Notes: a model not told the origin generated them from the letters alone. A DNA stretch of 64,000 nucleotides from a bacterium (GCA_021781555.1 JAJXWQ010000002.1:1-64000), one strand, 5' to 3'; counted from the stretch's first letter, positions 20,025-29,105 are shown. Made by a program: numbers and translations.

Positions 20025-21404
20025 TCAGGGCACGAGCTGGGGAGCGAGGTCCCCCCACAGGCGGGCCGCAGCCTCACGGGCCCGTGCCTGGATGGCGCGG
20101 ACATCCAGTCCGCCGAACCGGCGCTCCCACATGATCCATCGACCGGCGACCATCACCGACTCGACGGCGCCGGAGGAGATCCCGAAGATCAGGTGACCGC
20201 CCAGGTTTGCAGGTGAAAGCGGGGTGGGCGGATCGTAATCGAGCACCGCGAGATCGGCCTCCGAGCCCACCGCCAGAGCGCCGATGGGGAGCTCGAAGAG
20301 GCTGCCTGCAAGATGCGCTCCGGTGGCCAGGAGGTCGAGCACGGCATCCGGACTCGCCCCCCGGCCGGCCTCCTGGGCCTTGAAGTAGGCGAACCGGGCC
20401 TCGGCGAACATGTCCGACCCGATGCCGTCGGTGCCGAGGGCCCAGCGGGGCTCGAGCCCACCCACCGGCGCGAAGACGGGGGCGTAGCCGACGCGGTTGT
20501 TCAAGTTGGAGCGCGGATTGTGCACCAGCAGGCAGCGGTGCTCCATGGCGACGGCGAGATCGCGATCCTCGAGATGCACTCCGTGCGCCAGGATCGTCCG
20601 CCCCGACAGGCAACCGGCATCACGCAGGCGCTCCATGATGGCGCGGCCGTGCCGGTGCCGGGCGTGGGTCACGTCGTAGGCGTCCTCGGCGACGTGGATG
20701 TGGACGCCGGACCCCGTCGTGCGTGCGAGCGTGCCGATGGCCTCGAGGGTCTCCTCGGCGAGGGTGAAGCTGGCGTGCGCGCCTACCAGGCCGCGAGACA
20801 GCGGCTGCCGGGGGCGCTGGAGGAAAGCTGCCGACTCGGCCAGGCCGGCCTCCCGCTCGGCCGGGCCGCCGCGATCCGTGACCTCGTAGCAGAGAACCCG
20901 CCGGATGCCCACCGTCTCGAGCGCCTCGTCGATGCGCGTCAGGGATCCCGAAATGCTGGCGGGAGAAGCATGGTGGTCGACGATCGTGGTGGTACCGGCG
21001 CGAACGGCGTCGAGGGCTCCGACCAGGGCCGAGAGGTAGATCTGCTCCTCGTCCAGCGCCCGATCGAGCCGCCACCACACGAGTTCGAGGATCTCCAGGA
21101 AGTCCCGCGGGGGCCTGGCAGGGCCCGGCATTCCCCGAGACAGCGCGCTGTACAGGTGGGTGTGCGCGTTGACCATGCCCGGCAGGATCAGGCGGCCCGA
21201 CAGATCGACGACGGACTCGCCGGGCAATGGCTCCAGACCGGGGCCCCGCGCGGCGATCCGTCCGTCCTGAATGCGCAGGTCGGCGGCTTCGATGCCGCGT
21301 GAGGCCAGGTCGACGAGCAAGGCGCCGCGCAGCAGCTGTGACGGAGTTCCGGCGGCGCCCGGGTCGACCGTCACGCCGCCCAAATCGAGGGTTCGTTCTG
21401 ACAT
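20025..21404 (-). CDS. ssnA: Amidohydrolase, SsnA-like aminohydrolase
   Basis: LPGMVNAHTHLYSALSRGMPGPARPPRDFLEILELVWWRLDRALDEEQIYLSALVGALDAVRAGTTTIVDHHASP; HxH and downstream H/D metal ligands (VGAHASFTL, ALGTDGIGSDM). Confidence 0.83.
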   Translation of the reverse strand: MSERTLDLGGVTVDPGAAGTPSQLLRGALLVDLASRGIEAADLRIQDGRIAARGPGLEPLPGESVVDLSGRLILPGMVNAHTHLYSALSRGMPGPARPPRDFLEILELVWWRLDRALDEEQIYLSALVGALDAVRAGTTTIVDHHASPASISGSLTRIDEALETVGIRRVLCYEVTDRGGPAEREAGLAESAAFLQRPRQPLSRGLVGAHASFTLAEETLEAIGTLARTTGSGVHIHVAEDAYDVTHARHRHGRAIMERLRDAGCLSGRTILAHGVHLEDRDLAVAMEHRCLLVHNPRSNLNNRVGYAPVFAPVGGLEPRWALGTDGIGSDMFAEARFAYFKAQEAGRGASPDAVLDLLATGAHLAGSLFELPIGALAVGSEADLAVLDYDPPTPLSPANLGGHLIFGISSGAVESVMVAGRWIMWERRFGGLDVRAIQARAREAAARLWGDLAPQLVP

Positions 21405-21496
21405 CTAGGTAATTCTAGCGCCGTTCACCCGGCCGCGTGCTACCCGGGAGCAAGCCCGCGGAGCACGGCGCACCCGATCGAGGCGCGCAGAGGCCG

Positions 21497-22747
21497 TTAC
21501 GACACGAGCGCCGCGAGGGCCTCGGCCACGGCCTCGATCCGGGGGGCGATGGCGGTCGGTCCGCCGGCCGCGGCGATGGCGCTCTTGGTGTCCTTCAATC
21601 CGTTGCCCGTCACCAGCGTGAGGGCGGTATCGCGAGCCGAGAGGATCCCGTCTCGCACCGCGCGACCGAGGCCCGCGAGGCTCGCGGCCGCGGCCGGCTC
21701 GCCGAAGACGGCGGCCTTGCGCGCCAGCTGGCGCATCGCGTCGAGGATCTCGGCGTCGCTGACACAGACGAAGGTGCCACCGCTTTCGCGGACCGCCCGC
21801 ACGGCCCTCCGCCAGTTCCGGGGATGCCCGACCGCGATGCTGTCGGCCATGGTGTCGTCGCCTCCGACGACCAGGTCCTCGCCCCGGGCGAACGCGTCGG
21901 CGACGGCCCGCGCACCCTCGGCCTGCACGCCCAGCAGGCGCGGCAGCCGGGGGGCCAGGCCCAGCCGGTGCATCTCGACCAGCCCCTTCCAGACGCCCGC
22001 GATGGTGCAGCCGTCTCCGACCGAGACCGCGATCCAGTCCGGCAGATCCTCGCCGAGCTGCTCGGCGATCTCGAGCCCGGCGGTCTTCTTGCCCTCGACC
22101 AGATAGGGATTGACGGCCGCATTGCGGTTGTACCAGCCAAATTCGCCGCAGGCCTGCTGGCAGAGGTCCCAGGTACGGTCGTAGTTGTCCTGGACCTTGA
22201 GCACCCTGGCGCCGAACATGGTCAGCTGGGCGACCTTGGGCTCGGGCGCTCGCTCGGGTACGAAGATGATCGCCTCGAGCCCCGTCGCCGCGGCGAACCC
22301 GGCCAGCGAAGAGGCCGCGTTCCCGGTGCTGGCGCAGGCCACCGTATGCGCTCCGGCCTGGCGCGCCGCCATCACGGCAAGGGCCGAGGCCCGGTCCTTG
22401 AACGAGGCGGTCGGGTTGCGGCCGTCGTCCTTGATCCAGAGGCGGCGGATGCCGAGGTGCTCGGCCAGGCGCCGGGCATCGTAGACCGGCGTCCAGCCGA
22501 CCTGCAGCTCGGCGGGTGTCCGGCTCGCGTCGCCGGATCCGGCGGCGGCCAGCTCGACCGGGAGCAGCTCGCGATAGCGCCAGAGATCCCGGGGCCGGCC
22601 GGCGAGGTCGGCGGCAGAAAAACGCGCCTCCGGTCCGTAACGAACCTCCAGGATGCCCTCCAGGCCGCACGCCGGGCAGGTCATCGCGGTGCCGGGCGCA
22701 TAGCTGCGCCCGCACTGCACGCACTTCAGTTCTTCGATCTTCGTCAT
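21497..22747 (-). CDS. thrC: Threonine synthase / PLP fold-II enzyme with N-terminal Zn ribbon-like segment
   Basis: LKCVQCGRSY...CPACGLEG; PLP lysine NPTASFKDRASALAV; ACASTGNAASSLAGFAAATG. Confidence 0.8.
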   Translation of the reverse strand: MTKIEELKCVQCGRSYAPGTAMTCPACGLEGILEVRYGPEARFSAADLAGRPRDLWRYRELLPVELAAAGSGDASRTPAELQVGWTPVYDARRLAEHLGIRRLWIKDDGRNPTASFKDRASALAVMAARQAGAHTVACASTGNAASSLAGFAAATGLEAIIFVPERAPEPKVAQLTMFGARVLKVQDNYDRTWDLCQQACGEFGWYNRNAAVNPYLVEGKKTAGLEIAEQLGEDLPDWIAVSVGDGCTIAGVWKGLVEMHRLGLAPRLPRLLGVQAEGARAVADAFARGEDLVVGGDDTMADSIAVGHPRNWRRAVRAVRESGGTFVCVSDAEILDAMRQLARKAAVFGEPAAAASLAGLGRAVRDGILSARDTALTLVTGNGLKDTKSAIAAAGGPTAIAPRIEAVAEALAALVS

Positions 22748-22891
22748 GGGTCGATCTTCACCGGCCAGGTACCGGTTCGACATCCGCAAGAAATCCCGTC
22801 CATCCGCCCAAATTGCGGACAGGCATCCCGCTGTCGGTCGGGAATTGCTATAGTGGCGATCGTCCCAGCGGGCAGCCAGGAGGTACCGACC

Positions 22892-24292
22892 TTGCCAGAA
22901 CTCGTTTTCGGTCCCACGTTCGAGGAGATGCTGTATCCGGACCGGATCGCTCCCGCCGTGCGCAAGCGCGCCCTCGAGGCCGCGACCGCCGCTCCGCTGG
23001 ATCCGATCAACCTCTACAACATCACCTGGAAGGCGCCCGACGGCAAGGTCCGGATGCTGGTGCTCCCGCCCGAGCTGACCGGGGTCGACACGCCGATCGT
23101 GGTGCTGGTCGGCAAGCACTTCCCGACCGGCAGCCACAAGGTCGGCGCTACCTACTCGGTCACCATGGAGAAGCAGATCCACGACGAGATCGAGCCTGGA
23201 AGGGACACCCTCATCTTCCCGAGCACCGGCAACTACGGCATCGGCGGCGCCTGGGTCGGGACCCGGCTCGGATACCAGTCGCTGGTCCTCCTGCCCGAGC
23301 AGATGAGCAAGGAGCGCTTCGAGAAGATCCGCTCGTACGGCGCCGATTACATCGCGACCGTGGGCTGCGAGAGCAACGTCAAGGAGATCTACGACAAGTG
23401 CAACGAGCTCGCGGCCCAGAGCCCGCGCAACAAGGTCCTCAACCAGTTCGAGGTCATGGGCAACTACCGCTTCCACTGGTACGTGACCGGTAACTCCGCG
23501 CTCGAGGCCCTGCAGCAACTCGCCAACGTCGGCATCGGCGACGGCCGGGCAGCTGCCTTCGTCTCGGCGATGGGTTCCGCGGGAACGATCGCTGCGGGCG
23601 ACCGCCTCAAGCAGCACAATCCCGACTGCAAGATCGTCGGCCTCGAGCCCATCCAGTGCCCGACCCTCTACAACAACGGCTACGGCGACCACGATATCCA
23701 GGGCATCGGCGACAAGCATGTGACCTGGATACACAATGTCCGCAACATGGACGCCATGATCGCGATCGACGACATTTCGTGCAAGCTGGGCCTGCAGGTC
23801 CTGTCCGACGACGTCGGCATCGCCTACCTGGCCGAGGAGCTGGGGATCGGGCAGGACGCGCTGGCCGCCATGCAGGGCACGTTCGGGATTTCCGGCGTCT
23901 GCAACATCCTCGGGGCGATCAAGGCAGCCAAGCACTACGGCTTCGACAAGAAGTCCGCGGTCGTGACGGTGGCGACGGACTCGCTGGATCGGTACTACTC
24001 GGTCATGGCCGATCTCGACGCCACGTACGGCCCCCTTACCAAGGCCGAGGCCCATGCCCGGGTCCGCTCGATCTTCCACGGCGCGGGCCTCGACTGGATC
24101 CAGGACGGCACCCCGCATGCCCGCGACCGCTGGCACAACCTCAAGTACTACACCTGGGTCGAACAGCAGGGTAAGTCCGTCGCTCAGCTCAACGCGCAGA
24201 AGTCACCCGAATTCTGGCTGGCCGAGCAAGAGCAGGTCCAGGAGTTCGACCGGCTGCTGCGCAACAAGCGCGGATCCGCGGTCCTCGCCTAG
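22892..24292 (+). CDS. PLP-dependent fold-type II (cysteine synthase-like) protein
   Basis: TTG start after aggaggtaccgacc; PTGSHKVGATYSVTMEK (PLP Lys), FPSTGNYGIGGAWVGTRLGYQSLVLLPEQMSKERFEKI. Confidence 0.8.
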   Translation: MPELVFGPTFEEMLYPDRIAPAVRKRALEAATAAPLDPINLYNITWKAPDGKVRMLVLPPELTGVDTPIVVLVGKHFPTGSHKVGATYSVTMEKQIHDEIEPGRDTLIFPSTGNYGIGGAWVGTRLGYQSLVLLPEQMSKERFEKIRSYGADYIATVGCESNVKEIYDKCNELAAQSPRNKVLNQFEVMGNYRFHWYVTGNSALEALQQLANVGIGDGRAAAFVSAMGSAGTIAAGDRLKQHNPDCKIVGLEPIQCPTLYNNGYGDHDIQGIGDKHVTWIHNVRNMDAMIAIDDISCKLGLQVLSDDVGIAYLAEELGIGQDALAAMQGTFGISGVCNILGAIKAAKHYGFDKKSAVVTVATDSLDRYYSVMADLDATYGPLTKAEAHARVRSIFHGAGLDWIQDGTPHARDRWHNLKYYTWVEQQGKSVAQLNAQKSPEFWLAEQEQVQEFDRLLRNKRGSAVLA

Positions 24293-24313
24293 AGCGCTTT
24301 CGCCCACACCGGG

Positions 24314-24349
24314 TCGGGCCCTGGCGAGCGATGGCAAGCGAGGGCCCGA
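24314..24349. terminator. GC-rich hairpin downstream of the PLP gene
   Basis: TCGGGCCCT (24314-24322) / AGGGCCCGA (24341-24349) perfect inverted repeat, no strong T tract. Confidence 0.4.
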
Positions 24350-24366
24350 TCCGCTAAACTGGCGCC

Positions 24367-25191
24367 ATGGCGATCAGTCACGAGTGGGTTCGGTATGGAT
24401 CCAAGGGCGCAAGCGGCTTGCTCTGCCTGCCCGAGCGAGTCGCGGGGCCGCTTCCAGGCATCCTGGTCTTCCAGGAGATCTGGGGCGTGGACGCTCACAT
24501 CGAGGACGTCACGCATCGCTTCGCTGGTGCCGGCTATGCCGCGTTCGCGCCCGATCTCTTCGCCCCCGAAGGGGAACGGCCCGAGACCTTGACTCGGGAG
24601 CGCATCTCCGAGGTCCAGGCCTTCATGGGCAGCCTCGGCCCGACAGCCTTTGCTCCGGAGGTCCGCGACCAGGCCCTGGCAAAGCTTCCCGAGGCCGAGC
24701 GCAACCGCATCAGCCAGACTTCGCAGGCCCTTTTTGCCCCGCTGTCGAGCCGGGCCAACTGGCTCGACTCGTTCCGTTTGCAGCTCGTCGAGGCCGCCAG
24801 CTGGCTGCGCAAGGAAAATCCGGTCAGCACGGGCCAGAAGGTCGGCGCGGTCGGCTTCTGCATGGGCGGTGGCCTGGTGGCGCTGCTGGCCTGCGACGAC
24901 GAGGAGCTGGCAGCGGGTGCGATCTTCTACGGGCAATCCCCGCCCCTCGACCGGGTTAGCGGGATCCGGGCCCCGTTGCAGGGCCACTATGGCTCCCTCG
25001 ATACCCGCGTCAACGAGGGCGTGCCGGCGTTCGAGGCCGAGATGCGAAGGCTCGGCAAGCCCTACGAGCCCTTCTTCTACGAGGGCGCTCCGCACGGCTT
25101 TTTCCGGGATGGTGGCCCCTCGTACAACGTCGCGGCCAGCCGGTTGGCCTTCGCTCGTACGCTGGACTTCTTCAGCCGGCAGCTCGCCTGA
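24367..25191 (+). CDS. Dienelactone hydrolase family protein
   Basis: GLLCLPERVAGPLPGILVFQEIWGVDAHIEDVTHRFAGAGYAAFAPDLF; nucleophile VGFCMGG; His AFFYEGAPHGF-type motif. Confidence 0.88.
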   Translation: MAISHEWVRYGSKGASGLLCLPERVAGPLPGILVFQEIWGVDAHIEDVTHRFAGAGYAAFAPDLFAPEGERPETLTRERISEVQAFMGSLGPTAFAPEVRDQALAKLPEAERNRISQTSQALFAPLSSRANWLDSFRLQLVEAASWLRKENPVSTGQKVGAVGFCMGGGLVALLACDDEELAAGAIFYGQSPPLDRVSGIRAPLQGHYGSLDTRVNEGVPAFEAEMRRLGKPYEPFFYEGAPHGFFRDGGPSYNVAASRLAFARTLDFFSRQLA

Positions 25192-25228
25192 GGATCCTCC
25201 GGATCGCCTCGCGCCAGGGAGGGCTGCG

Positions 25229-26398
25229 TTGATCCAGGCCCCTACGCCCGGTCTGGTGATGGTCAAGCCCACGGGACCGCTCTGCAATCTCGATTGCAGC
25301 TACTGCTACTATACCGGGCGCCTGGATCTCTTCGATCCCGAGCCGCGGCGCATGTCCGACGACCAGCTCGAAGACGCCATCAAGCAGATTCTCGAGGCTG
25401 CCGGGACGCACATGCACTTCGAGTGGCACGGAGGGGAGCCCACCCTCCTCGGACTTTCGACCTTTCGCAAGATCGTGGCCTGGCAACGTCGCCACCAGCT
25501 TGCAGGGCAGACCGTCACGAACGGCCTCCAGACCAACGGCACGCTGATCGATGCCGACTGGGCGCAGTTCCTGTTCGAATTCCGGTTCTCGGTCGGCCTC
25601 AGCCTGGACGGGCCCGCCGCGATGCACGACGCGTACCGCGTCACCAGAGCTGGCCAACCTTCCCACCGGCAGGTCGTGCGGGCCCTGGCTACCCTGAGCC
25701 GGCGGCGCGTCCACGTCGACGTCCTCTGCGTCGTCCACGCGGCCAACGTCCATCAGCCCGAGGAGGTCTACCGCTACTTCCGGAGTATCGGTGTGCGCTA
25801 CCTGCAGTTCTTGCCCCTGGTGGAGCGACTTCCCGACGGGAGCATGAGCGAACGCACGCCCGAGCCGGAAGCTGTGGGCGAATTCCTGTGCCGCGTCTTC
25901 GATCTCTGGCTCGCCGAGGACGTGGGCAAGGTCGTGGTCCAGTGGTTCGACGAGGCGATCCGGCCCGAGCTCGGCTTGCCGCACTCGCTGTGCCTCTTTC
26001 GTGAGACCTGCGGCGACGTGCCGGCGCTCGAACACGATGGAACCCTGTACCCGTGCGATCACTTCGTCGATGGCGAGCACCGCCTCGGATCGATCCATGA
26101 CCACGGCCTGGCGGCTCTCTGGGAGGCACCGGACCTGGTCGCCTTCGGGGCGAAAAAGCGCCAGAACCTGTCGGAGCGATGCCGCCAGTGCGACGTCCTG
26201 GCGTGGTGTAACGGCGGCTGTCCCAAGGATCGCCTGGCCACCTCGGGCGATGGCGAGCCGGGGCGCAATTTTCTCTGCGCCGGCCTGGAGCGCTTCTTCC
26301 AGCACGTGCGCCCGGCCCTGCCAGCACTGGCCCGGCGCGTTCATGACCGACAGGCTTCCCGCAGCCGCACGATCCATGATACTTTCGACCTACGATGA
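25229..26398 (+). CDS. Radical SAM/SPASM protein, anaerobic sulfatase-maturase (anSME)-like
   Basis: MVKPTGPLCNLDCSYCYYTGRLDLF (CxxxCxxC); FEWHGGEPTLLG; C-terminal SPASM cysteines CGDVPALEHDGTLYPCDHFV...CRQCDVLAWCNGGCPKDR. Confidence 0.88.
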   Translation: MIQAPTPGLVMVKPTGPLCNLDCSYCYYTGRLDLFDPEPRRMSDDQLEDAIKQILEAAGTHMHFEWHGGEPTLLGLSTFRKIVAWQRRHQLAGQTVTNGLQTNGTLIDADWAQFLFEFRFSVGLSLDGPAAMHDAYRVTRAGQPSHRQVVRALATLSRRRVHVDVLCVVHAANVHQPEEVYRYFRSIGVRYLQFLPLVERLPDGSMSERTPEPEAVGEFLCRVFDLWLAEDVGKVVVQWFDEAIRPELGLPHSLCLFRETCGDVPALEHDGTLYPCDHFVDGEHRLGSIHDHGLAALWEAPDLVAFGAKKRQNLSERCRQCDVLAWCNGGCPKDRLATSGDGEPGRNFLCAGLERFFQHVRPALPALARRVHDRQASRSRTIHDTFDLR

Positions 26399-27099
26399 GC
26401 ACGGCCGGGCGAAATAACGCAAGCAAGCCCACCCAGATGGCTTGTGGCGCCACCGAACTGCCCCCCGATGTCTTCGACCGTCACGCCGAGATCTGCGCGG
26501 CCCTCTCCCACGGCAAGCGCTTGCGGATCGTGGCCCTCATCGCCGCCCAGGAGATGAGCGTCGGCGATCTGGCGGCCGCGCTCGGTGTGGCGCTGTCCAA
26601 CGTGAGCCAGCACCTGACGCTGCTCAAGGCACAGGGGCTCCTGCTGTCGCGCCGGGAGGGTCAGACGATCTTCTATCGGCTGGCCGATCGGCGGATCATC
26701 GAGGCCTGCATCCTCATCCGTGCCGTCGTGCTGGAGCGGCTGAATCTCGACGGTGGCACGGACCGGGGCAGCGCCCCCGCCCAGTATCGCAAGCGCCTCG
26801 CCAAACCCGACGAAAGGGGCGGCGACACGCCTCTGGCGCCTGTCGCCGGGCCAGCGCCTGGAGAACTACCGGGAGCTGCCAGGACCATCGACGCAAGCAT
26901 GGTTCCGTGCCCGGGACCGCTTCTGGCAGCCAAGAGCGCCATCTCGAGCATCAACGTGGGCGAGGTCCTGGAGGTGATTTCGGCCGATCCTGGAACCGTC
27001 GAGGACATGCCCCTGTGGGCCGGACGGGTCGGCCATGAGTATCTCGGATCCGCCCAGGATTCCGGGAAGTGGCGGCTCTTCATCAGGCGCTTGAAATAG
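26395..27099 (+). CDS. ArsR-type winged-HTH regulator fused to a C-terminal TusA (CPxP) sulfur-carrier domain
   Basis: Single open frame. HTH: ICAALSHGKRLRIVALIAAQEMSVGDLAAALGVALSNVSQHLTLLKAQGLLLSRREGQTIFYRLAD. Linker, then TusA: TIDASMVPCPGPLLAAKSAI...EDMPLWAGRVGHEYLG. ATG overlaps the anSME stop (ATGA). Confidence 0.85.
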   Translation: MSTAGRNNASKPTQMACGATELPPDVFDRHAEICAALSHGKRLRIVALIAAQEMSVGDLAAALGVALSNVSQHLTLLKAQGLLLSRREGQTIFYRLADRRIIEACILIRAVVLERLNLDGGTDRGSAPAQYRKRLAKPDERGGDTPLAPVAGPAPGELPGAARTIDASMVPCPGPLLAAKSAISSINVGEVLEVISADPGTVEDMPLWAGRVGHEYLGSAQDSGKWRLFIRRLK

Positions 27100-27126
27100 C
27101 CCCGACTCGCACTTCGAGGACAGATC

Positions 27127-27498
27127 TTGGCAGAACTCACCAGAAAGTACGTCATCATCGCGACGCACGGGCCCGAAGACGCCGAGCGGGCCTCGCTGCC
27201 TTTTGTCGTTGGCAATGGCGTTCTGGCGATGGAAACCAACTGTACCGTCATTCTCCAGGCGGGCGCGACCCTCCTGGCCGCCCTCGGCGTCGCGGGGTAC
27301 ATCCACGCCCCCGAAATGCCTCCGCTCAAGACCCTGGTCGACCTCTTCCTCGACAACGGGGGCCACATCCTCGCGTGCGTTCCTTGCCTCAAGGCACGTC
27401 ACATCGAACCGGACCACCTCATTGCCGGTGTCGAGATCATCACGACGGGTCGCCTCGTTCTCGAATCGCTCGAAGCCGACGTCGTCCTCAGCTACTGA
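27127..27498 (+). CDS. DsrE-family protein
   Basis: KYVIIATHGPEDAERASLPFVVGNGVLAMETNCTVILQAGATLLA...GGHILACVPCLKARHI, the DsrE fold with conserved Cys. Confidence 0.8.
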   Translation: MAELTRKYVIIATHGPEDAERASLPFVVGNGVLAMETNCTVILQAGATLLAALGVAGYIHAPEMPPLKTLVDLFLDNGGHILACVPCLKARHIEPDHLIAGVEIITTGRLVLESLEADVVLSY

Positions 27499-27538
27499 TC
27501 GCGGAAACTCGCGAAGCCTTGATCGCTGTCAGCAAGAA

Positions 27539-27569
27539 GCGCGCCGGCTACTGGCCGGCGCGCCTTTCT
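27539..27569 (+). terminator. Intrinsic terminator between the convergent dsrE-like and SQR-like genes
   Basis: Perfect stem GCGCGCCGGC (27539-27548) - tactg - GCCGGCGCGC (27554-27563), then CTTTCT. Confidence 0.8.
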
Positions 27570-27614
27570 GCCTGGTGTTTTCCGTGGCGCGAGGACTCCT
27601 TGCCTTGCCGACCC

Positions 27615-28760
27615 TCAAACCCGTCCGCTGGGAACCACGAGCCAGTAGGCCGAATTGAAGGCCAGCTTGCCGAAGTGCATGGCGAAGTTTGGCTGCTTGG
27701 GTTGTGGCGGTCCCGAATAATTGAAATCCAGGAGCGTGGCCTTGCTGTCTCCGGCCTCCAGGAAGCACATCACGTGTCCATCGTACCTGGCGTGCTTTCC
27801 GGCGACCTGGCGGGCGCGCACGGCACCCGCAACCTGTGCCGCGATGGTCGGAGCCTGGAAGTGAGCCGTGCTTCCCGCCTTGCTGATGGGCAGGTTGACG
27901 GTGTCTCCGAGCGCCCAGACATTGGACGTGCCCTTGACCTGAAGGCTCTCGCGATCCACCGATACCCAGCCACTCTTGTCGGCCAGGGCATGCCCCCGCA
28001 GGAAGTCGGCTCCCAGGTGCGGTGGCACGAATACCGCAATATCGAAGGGGAACGACGATCCCTCGAGGCTCGTCGCAACTTTCGTGCCCGGATCGATACT
28101 CTCGAGGTTGAAGAAGGTCTCGATCTCGATCTTTCGCTCGAGCATGCGGGCCTCCACCATCGGCGCGACCGTCGGGATGGTGAACGGCGCGTTGATCGGG
28201 AAGGTATATCGGATCTCGGTCTTGTTCCGCAAACCGCGCTTGCGGAGGTGTTCCTCGAGCAGGAAGGTGAACTCGACCGGAGCGACGGGACACTTGTAGG
28301 GTAGCCCGGCGACGCCGATGAGGATCCTGCCGCCATCGAAGTCGGCCAGCTTCGTACGTAGCGCAAGGGCGGCTGCCTCGGTGTAGAAGTGATCACCGGC
28401 CTCGACCAATCCCGGAACCATCTCGGGAGCGCCGACGGATCCGGTAGCCAGGACCAGATAGTCGTAAGGAAGAACCTTCCCGCTGGCAAGGGACACCGTC
28501 TGCGCATCACTGTCGAGCTTCACGACCCGATCGATGCGCAATTTGACTTCCTTGCGCAGCAGAGACTCGAGAGGTCGTTCCAGCTCGGTCACATCTCCGC
28601 TGCCGAACGGAATGTAGAGCCAACCTGGCTGATACACGTGACGAGGGCTCGCGCTGATGACCGTTATCTCCGCCTCTTTGCGGGAGAATTCCTTCGCCAG
28701 CAGGTTGGCGGTGAGCGTTCCGCCCATTCCTCCGCCAAGGATCACAATTCTCTTGGCCAT
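27615..28760 (-). CDS. Sulfide:quinone oxidoreductase-like FAD/NAD(P) flavoprotein
   Basis: MAKRIVILGGGMGGTLTANLLAKEF; HVYQPGWLYIPFG; LPYDYLVLATGS; GLPYKCPVAPVEFTFLLEEHL; NVWALGDTVNLPISKAGSTAHFQA. Confidence 0.82.
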   Translation of the reverse strand: MAKRIVILGGGMGGTLTANLLAKEFSRKEAEITVISASPRHVYQPGWLYIPFGSGDVTELERPLESLLRKEVKLRIDRVVKLDSDAQTVSLASGKVLPYDYLVLATGSVGAPEMVPGLVEAGDHFYTEAAALALRTKLADFDGGRILIGVAGLPYKCPVAPVEFTFLLEEHLRKRGLRNKTEIRYTFPINAPFTIPTVAPMVEARMLERKIEIETFFNLESIDPGTKVATSLEGSSFPFDIAVFVPPHLGADFLRGHALADKSGWVSVDRESLQVKGTSNVWALGDTVNLPISKAGSTAHFQAPTIAAQVAGAVRARQVAGKHARYDGHVMCFLEAGDSKATLLDFNYSGPPQPKQPNFAMHFGKLAFNSAYWLVVPSGRV

Positions 28761-28763
28761 TGC

Positions 28764-29012
28764 CTACTTGGCCTTTCTCACGATGAAACGGGTGGCATTC
28801 TCGAAGGGCTCCATGCCCAGAAACTCGTGTCCGGCCTTTGCCACCCAGGTAGGAATGTCTCGCTTGCTGCCATCGTCCTTCGAGAGGACGGCCAGCACGT
28901 CCCCGACGGCTCCGGCTCGAACGAGCCGGATGAGTTCCATCAACGGACCGGGGCAGAAACTGCCCCGCGCATCCGATTCGCTGGTGATACTGATGTTCTG
29001 TAGGTCCGGCAT
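28764..29012 (-). CDS. TusA-family sulfur carrier protein
   Basis: DARGSFCPGPLMELIRLVRAG...RDIPTWVAKAGHEFLG; CPxP motif. Confidence 0.83.
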   Translation of the reverse strand: MPDLQNISITSESDARGSFCPGPLMELIRLVRAGAVGDVLAVLSKDDGSKRDIPTWVAKAGHEFLGMEPFENATRFIVRKAK

Positions 29013-29105
29013 GGGATGAAATCTCCTCAAATCCAGGGACATCACGTCATCTCCGGGAAGCTGGTGGCCCATCGACCGGCAGGCCAGCGCCATCCTGTGA
29101 TGGTC

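Noticed and set aside
21437-22891. N-terminal extension of the PLP enzyme ORF
   Set aside because: Antisense to the threonine-synthase-like gene; TTG at 22892 with aggaggt is the plausible start.
26395-27099. ArsR-TusA fusion as a frameshift or assembly artefact of two genes
   Set aside because: Both domains sit in one frame with a continuous linker and no internal stop; still needs read-level confirmation.
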